Source: Candidatus Obscuribacter sp.
GTDB lineage: Bacteria; Cyanobacteriota; Vampirovibrionia; Obscuribacterales; Obscuribacteraceae
Length of the DNA stretch: 64,000 bases
Direction of reading: 5' to 3'
Assembly: GCA_016712465.1 (NCBI GenBank)
Contig: JADJQZ010000001.1
Span: 5,952,001-6,016,000, forward strand
Positions 33,128 to 42,709 of this stretch are shown one piece after another. Position numbers and translations under genes: made by a program. Within the stretch, counting starts at the first letter, position 1; each line of letters opens with the position of its first letter. A model generated the notes under the pieces. The model saw nothing but the letters and a program-made list of their open reading frames with translations. It did no database searches and had not been told where the DNA came from.

Positions 33128-33919
33128 CTAGTTGCTCTTGATGAAGCTGGAGTAGTCCGGCGCCGCTTCATCGGTCATAACATACTGGCTGAGCGGCTCG
33201 GTGGCAGCAGTAGAGGTAGAGGCAGAGGCAGAATCTGCCGAGTTACCACTATGCAAACCGGCTACGGTACCGGAGACGGTGGTGACCGGCAAGCCTGCTG
33301 CTCCCACGCCGGCAGTAGACGAGGCACCGGCGACAGATGAGCCCCCGGCGATAGACGAGGCACCGACAGTAGACGAGGCACCGGCGATAGATGAGCCCCC
33401 GCCCATAGAAGCCGCACCAAAAGTGGTACTACCACCGGCGAATGCTGAGCCGGAGGCCGCTCTTGATACGGAAGACGGCGCCACCACTGCCCCTGTCACC
33501 GACTGCGATGCCGGCGGTGCGCTGGAAAGCGAGCGACTGCTCTCTGGGGCACTGACACCACTGGAGAGCATGGAGCCGCTCTGATACTGCCCGGCGCCAC
33601 CGGATCTATTGATGATATCTGCCGGCGTCGGCGTGGGTGGATTAGGCTCGGCGTAAATATCCTCACTCATGGGACGCCAGGTGAAGGGCTGCATATTGTC
33701 GTTGTAGCGCACCTGCATGGGGTTTCTGTAGTCCCCGTCGCCAGTTTTCTGGTAGCGCATGTCGCACCAGTAATTGGGCTGTTGATAAATGCCGGCGCTC
33801 TGTCCCCGGGCTTGAGAGACTGTAAATAAAAGGGACAGAGCCAGAACCGGCAAGATTGAAAAACTAAGACGAAAAGGTTTCCTCCCGGCCTGAAGCCGAT
33901 CAAAATCAATTCTGAACAT
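33128..33919 (-). CDS. Exported Ser/Ala/Gly-rich repeat protein
   Basis: A 263-aa protein with a signal peptide (L-P-V-L-A-L-S-L-L-F-T-V-S-Q-A-R-G). After cleavage comes Q-Q-P-N-Y-W-C-D-M-R-Y, then a Thr/Pro stretch. Residues about 165-205 are repeats of (S/T)-(I/T/V)-(A/V)-G-(A/G)-S-S, encoded by 21-bp units near 33311-33411. GGAG lies 6 bases before the ATG. No recognised domain; probably disordered and surface-located, judged only from composition. Convergent with the SPFH gene. Confidence 0.65.
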   Translation of the reverse strand: MFRIDFDRLQAGRKPFRLSFSILPVLALSLLFTVSQARGQSAGIYQQPNYWCDMRYQKTGDGDYRNPMQVRYNDNMQPFTWRPMSEDIYAEPNPPTPTPADIINRSGGAGQYQSGSMLSSGVSAPESSRSLSSAPPASQSVTGAVVAPSSVSRAASGSAFAGGSTTFGAASMGGGSSIAGASSTVGASSIAGGSSVAGASSTAGVGAAGLPVTTVSGTVAGLHSGNSADSASASTSTAATEPLSQYVMTDEAAPDYSSFIKSN

Positions 33920-34117
33920 GGCGCGCTCCGCAACGAATCACTCAGACAATCAAGGCCAGCCATGCGCCCAGAGATCGGGAAGGGCCGAACTTGCTTGTCT
34001 GATTTTTTAGTAAGTGAACTGCAAAGAAAATAGAATTGGGCAAACGCCAGGACAATAAATTAAGCCCCAAGCGCCCGCTTGTCAAGGCAAATTTTATGAA
34101 ACTTTTGGAAGCTTCCC

Positions 34118-36841
34118 TTAGGGCGACTCAAGATAATTGATGAGCTTTTGGCAACGCTCTCTATCGCTTGTATTGCACTGCTCAAGCACCCGGTGCAAGG
34201 TCGGCAGCGCCTGCATGGCCGTGGACTTATCCATAGTCTCCAGATTATCCAGGGCCGGTCCTCTATTCAACCAGAGGTTCTTGGATTCAGAACTATCCAG
34301 CGCGCCCGTCAAAACCGACATGCCATCCGGTGCGTACTGGGCACCAATTTTAAATAAAGCATTGGCAGCACCACCGACCTTGCGCCTGGCCAGTTCGGCC
34401 ACGGCCGGAGCCAGTTCTTTAGCCCGAGGACCAAGGGCGGCAGCAATGTTCACGGCATTGCCGCTAGTAGAATAATCAGACTCCTTGAGACCCAAGCCCA
34501 CATACTTGATGAGCTGAGGGCAGGTGTCTGCATGGGCCATAAGAGCCTGAAGGGCACCCAGCCGAACCTTCTCCACCGGATCATGCAAAGCTTTTTCCAG
34601 CACTGGAATCGCTTTGCTTGTGGGCGACATGCGCCCTTTGGAAAGGGCATTGGCACAGGCAAGACGCACTTCCCAATCAGTACTCTCGGAAAGAGCCCGG
34701 GCCAGATAGCCAGTGGGTTCTTCCGCCCCCTCCATAGACGAAGCTTCCAACACCGAGCCCATGGCCAGTGCCGCCACCTTTTGCACCTCTGGGGCACTCT
34801 TATCCAGAAGCAGGTCTTTATAAATGTCTATGGCACTGGCATCAGAAAACGAATTGGCTGCCAGTGCCGCTAAGATATGACTGCGAACTTGCGGGTTTTT
34901 ATCGCCCCGCAAAATCTCAAGCAACTTGTTGATTGCAAACGGCGATAGTTGGCGCGGCAAGCTGTCATCTACCGAAAACCGATAACGCTGTTCTTTCCTG
35001 TACATACTAGCCAGTAGTGCGGCAGCCGTCGGTCTTTCTTCCTTGTGCTGCAACATGCGATTGACCAGCCCATCGGCGGCAGGCTGGCCGATGGCATATA
35101 ACACCGGTCCCATCAACAGCTGGCGGCTATCGTTATTGCCGGCATGCTTGATCAGGTAAGGTACAACACTGGCATCCAGACGAGCCAGCATTCGGTAAGC
35201 AATAGCAGCGCCTCTGCCCGCCCTTTCAATTTCAACAATGGAAGCTGAGACGGCTTCCGTGCCCATGGTCTCCAACCGGGCCTCGCAGTCTTCGCGCGCC
35301 TCCCGGCAACGGCGGCGCACCTTTTCCACCACATTGCCGTCGATGTAATCTCGATACGCATCAGACTCTTTCCTGAATGTTTCATCGATGCGCAGATAAA
35401 GTTCGGCGGCGGTTGGCTTGACCAGAGGAGGAAAGAGCGGTCCGATATCGACAAAGGCAAGAGGACCACTGCCGCTAGCACCACTGGCGGTATTAGCAGG
35501 CGACAAGAAATTCAGCATGCCGCTACTGCAGATGTAATAAATGCCGCCGCACAGAAGCAAAGCTAGAGCCGCCGAAGTCTTCGGTCTGCTGCGCACACTT
35601 TCCGATACCCGCCCCATAAGATCAGCGCCAGGCTTACCACCGACACTACTCTTCCCATCGGAGCCTCCAGCACTCCCCCATTTCTGCCCCCTAGCCTCGC
35701 CGCCTCTGGCTCCGCCGGTGACAGGCAGACCGGCCGCCACTCTGCGAAAGTCCTCGCTCAGCTCCAGCGCCGATTGATAGCGCTCCTGGGGCGACTTAGC
35801 AAGCATTTTCGTCAGCACCTTCTCCAGACCGGCAGGCACGTTCTCTTTGCCGAGAACGTCTGACAAACTGGGCACCGGCGCCAACTGGTGCTTGCTCATC
35901 ACAGCCAGACCGAATTCACCGGTATAAGGCGGCTGCCCCGTTAAGCACTCAAAAAGAGCACAGCCCAGAGAATAAATATCCGAACGGTGATCCACAGATT
36001 CACCCAGACACTGCTCGGGGCTCATATAGAGCGGGCTGCCGAAAATCTCGCCGGTGGCTGTAAGGCGCAAGTCGCTGGCATCATTTTGAGTGAGCTTGGC
36101 CAGACCGAAGTCGAGTATCTTTGCCTGCACAAGCCCAGCAGCCCGGCTCACAAGCACAATATTGGCCGGCTTCAAATCCCTGTGCACTATGCCGTTTTTG
36201 TGAGCATAATCAAGACCCTCGGCTACTTGCAGAAAAATTGCCAGTACCGCCTGCCAGGTCATTACCGAATTATTCTTGAGATACCAATCCAGCGACTGAC
36301 CTTCCACAAAGTCCATGGCATAAAAGGGCATGGCGCCCTCATGCACTCCCAGATCGGTAACTCGCACCAGATTGGGATGCTCCAGTTTGGCCACGGCCCT
36401 GGCCTCGGTTTGAAAACGCTGCCAGGCTTTCTCGGTAACTTGATTGGGAGGAATCACCTTAATGGCGCAGTTCTTACCCAGGTTAAGCTGTTCGGCCAGG
36501 TAAACCTGTCCCATACCGCCCTTACCTAGAAGCCTCAAGACCTTGTAATTGCCGCCAATAATAGTACCGGCGGCGATCTCCACTTCGGTGCGGAAGGCAC
36601 CCACGTTAAAGGTCTGCGAGACGCTTAAAGTATCAGGCCCTGACTGCGACGAAGGCGGCGATGGCGGCACTGGGTCGGCAGGGGCGGCTTCCCGCAGCTC
36701 GACAGGCTCAGCCCTTTCAACTTCTTTCAAGTCAGGTAATTTCGACTTAGGCTCGGCTTTATCTGGCATTGTCTTCCAACAGTTACCGAAACTGGCTCTA
36801 GACTTCAAGACAGGCACGGCTCCACGGGGGCTCCAAATCAT
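34118..36841 (-). CDS. Membrane Ser/Thr protein kinase with extracytoplasmic HEAT repeats
   Basis: A 907-aa eukaryotic-type (Hanks) kinase. The kinase domain spans about residues 96-370 with G-K-G-G-M-G-Q-V-Y, A-I-K-V-I-P, H-R-D-L-K-P-A-N, D-F-G-L-A-K and G-S-P-L-Y-M-S-P-E-Q, all intact. One membrane helix lies at about 427-445. The outer part holds about eight HEAT-like helical repeats (about 560-890; e.g. A-L-A-A-N-S-F-S-D, V-R-L-A-C-A-N-A-L-S-K-G). A signal is probably read by the HEAT domain and passed to the kinase. ATG 36769 (883 aa) is an alternative start closer to the conserved part. It lies beside a second, LRR-fused kinase in the same orientation. Confidence 0.93.
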   Translation of the reverse strand: MIWSPRGAVPVLKSRASFGNCWKTMPDKAEPKSKLPDLKEVERAEPVELREAAPADPVPPSPPSSQSGPDTLSVSQTFNVGAFRTEVEIAAGTIIGGNYKVLRLLGKGGMGQVYLAEQLNLGKNCAIKVIPPNQVTEKAWQRFQTEARAVAKLEHPNLVRVTDLGVHEGAMPFYAMDFVEGQSLDWYLKNNSVMTWQAVLAIFLQVAEGLDYAHKNGIVHRDLKPANIVLVSRAAGLVQAKILDFGLAKLTQNDASDLRLTATGEIFGSPLYMSPEQCLGESVDHRSDIYSLGCALFECLTGQPPYTGEFGLAVMSKHQLAPVPSLSDVLGKENVPAGLEKVLTKMLAKSPQERYQSALELSEDFRRVAAGLPVTGGARGGEARGQKWGSAGGSDGKSSVGGKPGADLMGRVSESVRSRPKTSAALALLLCGGIYYICSSGMLNFLSPANTASGASGSGPLAFVDIGPLFPPLVKPTAAELYLRIDETFRKESDAYRDYIDGNVVEKVRRRCREAREDCEARLETMGTEAVSASIVEIERAGRGAAIAYRMLARLDASVVPYLIKHAGNNDSRQLLMGPVLYAIGQPAADGLVNRMLQHKEERPTAAALLASMYRKEQRYRFSVDDSLPRQLSPFAINKLLEILRGDKNPQVRSHILAALAANSFSDASAIDIYKDLLLDKSAPEVQKVAALAMGSVLEASSMEGAEEPTGYLARALSESTDWEVRLACANALSKGRMSPTSKAIPVLEKALHDPVEKVRLGALQALMAHADTCPQLIKYVGLGLKESDYSTSGNAVNIAAALGPRAKELAPAVAELARRKVGGAANALFKIGAQYAPDGMSVLTGALDSSESKNLWLNRGPALDNLETMDKSTAMQALPTLHRVLEQCNTSDRERCQKLINYLESP

Positions 36842-36911
36842 TAAAATGCCGTTCCTGAATGGAATATACCACCGCAGAAGGTAAGGCGCACCCCATCGGC
36901 AAAACCGGTCA

Positions 36912-39119
36912 TCAATGCTCTATCTGCAAGCGACCGCTCTTCACGGCCTGCTGCAAGTAGGCATCCTCGGGGTCCGGCACAAAGTTACCAAAGTGCACTT
37001 TCACCCCTGGGCAATTCTCTAGAACGGCCTTCACCGAATCGGCACGGGCATCACTACCACCCAAATATACTACTGTCAGTGAACGCACCAGGCGCAATTG
37101 CTTGAGCAAGGCAGGAGAGACGCCGTTGCAACCGTTCAAAGAAAGGGCCTGCAAATGCGGCAGCCGTCCAAGTTTGGACAGGGAATAGGTGCTAATGTCC
37201 ACGTTGAGAATTCGCAACCACTGCAAAGATTTACACTCAGCCAGAGAATCCAACCATCCCCGCCCGAGATTGTCTTTGATAGGATCGATAACCAGGCCTT
37301 TCATGCCGGCCATGGGCAAAATATTATTTAGCATGGAGTGACTCAAACTCATTTGCGAAAGCTCTATATGTCTGGGCTCCTTCAATTGCTTCAGACCAAT
37401 CAGTCCGCTTTCGGTGACAAAAGGACAGGCTTGCAAGGTTAGATCCTTAAGCCCGGGAGTCCTGCAAAGTTGCCTGAACTGTTCGTCATCGAGGTATTCC
37501 AGTTCACGCAACGAGAGAGACTCACGCCTGCAAATACTCAGCTTTCGCGCCACAGTCTTGTCAGTCCAGGTGCACTCCTCCAGTTCAATTCTGGTCAGAT
37601 CCTTGCCGGCCGTATTAAGCTCATCAATGCCCTCCGCAAGCAAATGCAAACTAGAGAGCTTGAAATCCCCCCTTCTCCCATTCCTTCTATATTTCTCTAT
37701 CAATCTCGAAACCTGAGCCCTGTCTGCCGTCACGAGAGCCTCTAAAGACTCCGGTGAGCTACCGGCATGGCTGCCTGCGGAGAGCGCGACGGCTTTGTCG
37801 GCGCTGCCAATGGTTCTGTCAACTCCTGCCTCTGCTTCTCCAACCGCACCCGGCGCGCTAGTCTTGCCTGGTCTGAATACAGCCAGCCCAAGGATGCCAA
37901 CCAGGACAATGAGTATGACAGCCACCAGACCCCGTTTGGCAGGACTAGATTTAACCGCCACGGCAGGTGAGTCGGCAGCACCACTTTCATCCGCTTCGGG
38001 CTCAACCTGTCGCTTTAGATTCCGCCCATCCGTGCCTGCTTCCGCAGACGGTCCCAGGCTACGAATTGCTTCCAGACTGAGCCGACATTCGTGCGCAGAC
38101 CTCGGTCGAGCAGCCGGATCTTTCGAGAGCATAGACGCAAGCAAGCCGGTCAGGCGCATCCCCGGTGAGGCACCGCCGGCAGTGCGGGCGGGAACCACAG
38201 GCTCCTCATTGACATGCTTGAAGACAGTCTCCATGGAGTTTGCACCCCGGAACGGCGGAGCACCGAACAGCATTTCGAAGAGCACACAGCCGAGAGAATA
38301 GAGGTCGGTTCGCTCATCGACGGCACGGCCAAGGGCCTGCTCCGGACTCATATACAAGGGACTGCCAAAGACTTCACCTGCTGAGGTCAGACTCTGCCCT
38401 TCTCGTCCTCCCGCACCAGTGGCTGCCTTGGCTATGCCAAAGTCGAGAATTTTCAACTCCAGATCAGGATAAGCGCCTCTGAGGATCAAATTGCCTGGCT
38501 TTATGTCCCGGTGAATAATCCCGGCTCGATGAGCGCACTCAAGACCGGCCAGGCATTGCTCAAAAATCAAAAGACTCTCTTCCAACGAGAGTTGCCGCAA
38601 TTTAAGAATCTGAGAAAGAGTCTGCCCCTCGATGTACTCCATGGCCAGATACGGCAGCCCGGCCCCGTCAAAACCAAAATCATAGACAGTGACAAGATTC
38701 TTATGCTGTAGCTTGCTCAGCACCTGCGCCTCTTGCTTGAAACGCAGTTTGTCGCGCTCTGAAACAGACTCGTCCAAAAGTCGTTTGACGGCAACGATTT
38801 TATCAAGCAAGCGATGTCTGCATTTGAAAACACCGCCCATGCCGCCCACACCAATGAGCGACAAGAACTGATAGTCTCCTACCAGGATTTCACCTACCGG
38901 TGGACACCTCAAAAGCGGAGCACCGTCTCGGCTGCAGCGACACAGATCGGACGGAGACGGAGCGAAAGCCAGCACCAGCCCCTGCGGTAAGCCGGGCGCA
39001 GCAGCAGGACTGCCGCCCTCGATAGCCAGTACCTCTTCACAAGACGTGCAAACAGTAAAGCCTAAGCCCTGCTTCTCTAACTGCCTGGTAATCTCGCTTT
39101 TCTCTGCCACAAGCCACAT
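36912..39119 (-). CDS. Membrane Ser/Thr protein kinase with N-terminal Cys motif and LRR sensor
   Basis: A 735-aa kinase. Residues 24-72 contain paired Cys (C24xxC27, C60xC62, C72), probably a small metal-binding region. Kinase domain at about 81-345 with G-V-G-G-M-G-G-V-F, A-V-K-R-L, H-R-D-I-K-P-G-N and D-F-G-I-A-K, complete. Membrane helix at about 393-413. Residues about 530-720 are leucine-rich repeats (L-x-x-L-x-L-x-x-C-x-x-V-S/T-x-x-x-L). It is 70 bases upstream of the HEAT-kinase on the same strand, so co-transcription is possible. The LRR ectodomain resembles the lone LRR protein at 8166. Confidence 0.92.
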   Translation of the reverse strand: MWLVAEKSEITRQLEKQGLGFTVCTSCEEVLAIEGGSPAAAPGLPQGLVLAFAPSPSDLCRCSRDGAPLLRCPPVGEILVGDYQFLSLIGVGGMGGVFKCRHRLLDKIVAVKRLLDESVSERDKLRFKQEAQVLSKLQHKNLVTVYDFGFDGAGLPYLAMEYIEGQTLSQILKLRQLSLEESLLIFEQCLAGLECAHRAGIIHRDIKPGNLILRGAYPDLELKILDFGIAKAATGAGGREGQSLTSAGEVFGSPLYMSPEQALGRAVDERTDLYSLGCVLFEMLFGAPPFRGANSMETVFKHVNEEPVVPARTAGGASPGMRLTGLLASMLSKDPAARPRSAHECRLSLEAIRSLGPSAEAGTDGRNLKRQVEPEADESGAADSPAVAVKSSPAKRGLVAVILIVLVGILGLAVFRPGKTSAPGAVGEAEAGVDRTIGSADKAVALSAGSHAGSSPESLEALVTADRAQVSRLIEKYRRNGRRGDFKLSSLHLLAEGIDELNTAGKDLTRIELEECTWTDKTVARKLSICRRESLSLRELEYLDDEQFRQLCRTPGLKDLTLQACPFVTESGLIGLKQLKEPRHIELSQMSLSHSMLNNILPMAGMKGLVIDPIKDNLGRGWLDSLAECKSLQWLRILNVDISTYSLSKLGRLPHLQALSLNGCNGVSPALLKQLRLVRSLTVVYLGGSDARADSVKAVLENCPGVKVHFGNFVPDPEDAYLQQAVKSGRLQIEH

Positions 39120-39205
39120 CCGTCATAAAGCAGCACAAGCATATCCAATTCCTCTAAAAAACACAAAAACATTGGGGTTAGCGGCAAACCAAACCAGGAA
39201 GTAAA

Positions 39206-40450
39206 ATGTCAAAGATGCACGTTGGCATTTTTGACAGGAACCGCCGCATGTTAAGCCGGACTCTCCGCGCGCAAGAGCTTAAAACTCAAGTATCTCTGGC
39301 CGCTTGCCTGCTTCTACTCACAAACAACGCCCGCGCAGGCTTAGCGTCACCGCAGCAGAAAGCAAGTCAAACCGCTTCTCCCATCAGCGCCGCGCCAGAC
39401 AACGGTAATCTAAGTCCAGAGCAAAAGAAGCTCTTAACCTTGCTGGACAAAGCGGCAAGCAGATCGCTAACCAGTCACGATCTCAATGAGATCTACTACG
39501 GCTCCTATGAATGCAGCGACCTGCTCATGCCCTGCATCAATTTTGATGCCAAATTCATCTCCGATAATTCCAATTTGGAAATTTATCCCCTGCATAGCCT
39601 GCTGAACAATTCACAATACAAATCTATTGTCGGCAAGCTCATCAATTCGCCCCATTCATACAATCAAGCCCTGGGTTTCATAGTGGCCGCCTCGGCCGAA
39701 GATAGAACCTATGTAGACAAAATGCTTGCAGCCCTGCGTAAGGACGAAGACTATCCGCTTCGAACATACGGGGCAGCCGCCCTGCTCTACCTGAAACATC
39801 CAGATCCTCAACTGCTGTTCGAGTACCTGATAAACCATCAAAACATCGAAGATCTCGACCTCTGGTCCACCTACCTCTGGCAGGGGGAATCTGCTTTGAA
39901 CGCAATGTCTCTGGAAAAACTAGCTTCGACAAATTCCACCGCATGCATAACAGCCCCGGCACTTCATGCACCAATGCAGGGTAAGAACGCACCGCTGCCT
40001 GGATGCGAGGCGGAATTCGAGGAAAGTCTCAAGCACCTCAACTATCCCCTCACGGATCAATACAAAGACACCAGGCTCTACATCAAATCAAAGGGAAATG
40101 CTCTCTACGTAAATACAAACTGGAATGGGCTCAACATCTACAAAGGTCACCAGCTCTTACTGAAGGACTGCCACGACTTCAACGATCTTGCCCGGCAAGC
40201 CACCCCTGTTTACTACATTGATAAAACGCCCCAGGAAAAGAAAGCCAGGCTCTATGCTTCCATGAATGTCATCATCCACGAGAGCTTCTTCCATGACAGA
40301 CGCTGGCAAGACTTCGACTTCGGACCGCTCACCAATGCCGTCTTGATTAAAAACGGCAAAGCGCAGCCGATTGCCAGAGACTCAATTAAGACAAAGAAGT
40401 GGAAGAAAACTTCCACTTCTAAAGACCACAACATGAATCAGGTTGATTAG
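39206..40450 (+). CDS. Exported protein of unknown function with helical repeats
   Basis: A 414-aa protein with AGGAAG before ATG. The N-terminus has a basic stretch and a hydrophobic segment (V-S-L-A-A-C-L-L-L-L-T-N-N-A-R-A), probably a signal peptide with a long n-region. Residues 100-260 contain alternating helices (A-L-G-F-I-V-A-A-S-A-E-D ... Y-G-A-A-A-L-L-Y-L) that look HEAT-like. The C-terminal part has H-E-S-F-F-H-D, which might bind metal, but no known family signature is complete. It is divergent from the LRR-kinase. Confidence 0.65.
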   Translation: MSKMHVGIFDRNRRMLSRTLRAQELKTQVSLAACLLLLTNNARAGLASPQQKASQTASPISAAPDNGNLSPEQKKLLTLLDKAASRSLTSHDLNEIYYGSYECSDLLMPCINFDAKFISDNSNLEIYPLHSLLNNSQYKSIVGKLINSPHSYNQALGFIVAASAEDRTYVDKMLAALRKDEDYPLRTYGAAALLYLKHPDPQLLFEYLINHQNIEDLDLWSTYLWQGESALNAMSLEKLASTNSTACITAPALHAPMQGKNAPLPGCEAEFEESLKHLNYPLTDQYKDTRLYIKSKGNALYVNTNWNGLNIYKGHQLLLKDCHDFNDLARQATPVYYIDKTPQEKKARLYASMNVIIHESFFHDRRWQDFDFGPLTNAVLIKNGKAQPIARDSIKTKKWKKTSTSKDHNMNQVD

Positions 40451-40597
40451 CCCCCGGCCGCCCTGACAAACTGCCACAGAAAATCCACCGAAGGCTTTGT
40501 ATATTGCTCTTCTAAGCCTTCAGTCCAGGACCAAAGCGAAGGAAGAAAACCCATGTTATGTTGGGTATAAATCTACGGGACAAGCACCGGTGCCTTC

Positions 40598-41341
40598 ATG
40601 GAACAAGAACCTTTAGTAAGCGAGAAAGTCACTTTGCGCGTCGGCGAGCCTGACCTTGAAACGAAGAAGTCCACGCAATTTGAGGCAGCCGGCAAGGAAG
40701 GTTCAGCGACCGACCCAGCCCCCCAGCCAATGACACAAAGCCCACAACTCAAGCCTGATTCAGCACCACTGGTCAGGGCCGGACCAAAACGCAGCAAAGA
40801 TGAACTCTTGCGTATTCTAGGAGATCCCCACGCCTCGGAAGAAGACTGGCTGGCCGCCAGTCGCGACATAGAACTTCTGGGCGGCTATAAGCCCACAGCC
40901 CGGCCCAACCATTCCAGGCGCAAGAAAATTGTACTCAGCACAGCACTACTCACAACCCTCTTTGCCGCACTCTATTGGTGCAGCCAGATCTGGCTCACCC
41001 CGAAGCCGCTGCCGTCGGCTCCCGTACAACCAGCCCCTGTCGTTTCTGCAAAACCCGACTACGGACCCTATTTGGCCGACCTGCAGCGAAAAATCAAACG
41101 CGAATGGTTTCCACCCAAAGGCAATACAAGCGATAGAGTCCAGGTTCTTTTCAGGCTCTCCAAACAGGGCGCCTTAAGCGATCTAAGAGTGCTCACCCCC
41201 GGACTGAGCGAAACAGCGAGCCGCGCCGCTACGGAAGCGGTTACCCGAGCCTCTAAAAACTTTTCACCGCTGCCGGCCGGGGCACCGGATTCGGTAGGAC
41301 TGGAATTTACCTTTGACTACAACGTCTTCTACGACAAATAG
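40598..41341 (+). CDS. TonB/TolA C-terminal-domain protein
   Basis: A 247-aa protein with a long cytoplasmic N-terminus, a single membrane helix at about residues 109-128 (I-V-L-S-T-A-L-L-T-T-L-F-A-A-L-Y-W), and a C-terminal TonB/TolA domain: Y-L-A-D-L-Q-R-K-I-K-R-E-W-F-P-P ... V-Q-V-L-F-R-L-S-K-Q-G-A-L-S-D-L-R-V-L ... A-T-E-A-V. Classic TonB has the helix at the very N-terminus. The 108-residue cytoplasmic extension (with E/D/P-rich sequence) is therefore unusual and may be a docking region for cytoplasmic partners such as the kinases. ExbB/ExbD are not in the window. Confidence 0.85.
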   Translation: MEQEPLVSEKVTLRVGEPDLETKKSTQFEAAGKEGSATDPAPQPMTQSPQLKPDSAPLVRAGPKRSKDELLRILGDPHASEEDWLAASRDIELLGGYKPTARPNHSRRKKIVLSTALLTTLFAALYWCSQIWLTPKPLPSAPVQPAPVVSAKPDYGPYLADLQRKIKREWFPPKGNTSDRVQVLFRLSKQGALSDLRVLTPGLSETASRAATEAVTRASKNFSPLPAGAPDSVGLEFTFDYNVFYDK

Positions 41342-41387
41342 ACCTTCCCGCAAGGGTAAAGCCTTTTACCGAATAAATTACCGCCGC

Positions 41388-42638
41388 CTACTTCACTTCT
41401 CCCAGCGCTCTAATGCGTTCCAACTGTTCCGCAGTAGGAAATTTCTCAACAAAATATCTGGGCGGATACATGTCGTGAAACGTCATTTCATCGCCCATCA
41501 CTGAAAGAACCGAAGCAAAAGTAGCCGTGAGCAAAACATTCTCAGGCGTCCCCTTGACGCTAGCCACAAAAGCTACTTTATCCGATATCGGCAAATAAGT
41601 CGGCACGCCTTCGCTCCAGACGCCCATACTGAAATAACGCTTCACTTTCTCATCGGAAAGTATAGTTAAACTGGCCACAAAAACATCGTGCCCTTCCTTC
41701 TCGAATTTCTTCTCAAGCAGCGCCTTCTGCTCGCCGTAGATATCGGCCATTGATATCAACATTTGATTACTGAGGTCATCCTTGCAGGGATGGTCTGCCG
41801 GCACATCCCACAACTGCCACTCTTCACCATCAAGAATGAGTGCAAAAACCGGCATAGGTCGCGGCTCCTTCAGAACCTCTTGCACAAACTTGAGAGACAA
41901 AGCGAGGCCTTCGACATCGTTTTCTCCCGTCAAAACCAGAGTATCTCGATTGGGAGTGAAAGCAACCGGACGCCCCTTGAGACGACAAGCCTGCACCCGG
42001 TGCATCACAAACAGGCGACTGCAATCATGAGTATCTGCATAATGCGAGTAATAGACACCGTCATTCAATGGCTGAAAAGGTTCGGGCGTGAGCCTGGTCA
42101 AATTCGTCACAGCGCGCGGCAAGAGCTCTTCGAAAGTAGTGCCCCACTTCTCCAAAGTAGCCGCACTGATGTAACTCACCTGGGAAGGACTATCATGCAC
42201 CAGGGTCAAGCCGAAGTGTTCACCGACTATTCTGTGAGGCATGTTGGACGCCTCATCTTTCTCGTCGCTATTAAGCGTTCTGATAGCACCTCGCAGTTTC
42301 ATGCCCTCGAAGAATATGCGCGGCTGCAAACGAGCAATTATATTAACAATGGAATCGTTCAAGGTTTCGGGCATTTCGCTGCGATTCAAGAAAAAGTCTG
42401 TGAGAAGCTGGGTGCGCATGGCTTTCGGCACACGGCAATACTCATCATAAGCATTTGCCAGATACAAAGCACCGGTGAACTCACCAGCACTATTACTGCA
42501 AACTATGGCAAACTGCTCCGCATCGTAACGGGGATTGGTAAGCTCCGGATGCCCGGAAGCAGTTATGAACTTCAAGACGGTCTTGGCGAACTCTTCCGGG
42601 CTCGGTTTCAGGCCCAGCAGGTCTTTGAACCAGTTCAT
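41388..42638 (-). CDS. DUF1444-like cytosolic protein
   Basis: A 416-aa protein with GGGAAGG before its ATG. No signal peptide. The segment A-T-L-E-K-W-G-x-T-x-E-E-L-L-x-x-A-V-x-N-L, followed by V-x-x-x-R-L-K-G-R-P-V-A-F-T-P-N-R-D-T-L-V-L-T-G, fits the DUF1444 family (YtpP-type). The C-terminal about 150 residues (D-G-E-E-W-Q-L-W-D-V-P) are less conserved. The role of the family is unknown. Convergent with the TonB-like gene. Confidence 0.65.
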   Translation of the reverse strand: MNWFKDLLGLKPSPEEFAKTVLKFITASGHPELTNPRYDAEQFAIVCSNSAGEFTGALYLANAYDEYCRVPKAMRTQLLTDFFLNRSEMPETLNDSIVNIIARLQPRIFFEGMKLRGAIRTLNSDEKDEASNMPHRIVGEHFGLTLVHDSPSQVSYISAATLEKWGTTFEELLPRAVTNLTRLTPEPFQPLNDGVYYSHYADTHDCSRLFVMHRVQACRLKGRPVAFTPNRDTLVLTGENDVEGLALSLKFVQEVLKEPRPMPVFALILDGEEWQLWDVPADHPCKDDLSNQMLISMADIYGEQKALLEKKFEKEGHDVFVASLTILSDEKVKRYFSMGVWSEGVPTYLPISDKVAFVASVKGTPENVLLTATFASVLSVMGDEMTFHDMYPPRYFVEKFPTAEQLERIRALGEVK

Positions 42639-42709
42639 TTAACCTTCCCTTTCTCGCTCGCAGTTCGCTTCGCCATAGTCTACAGTGTATTTTCTCACCG
42701 GGACAAAAA

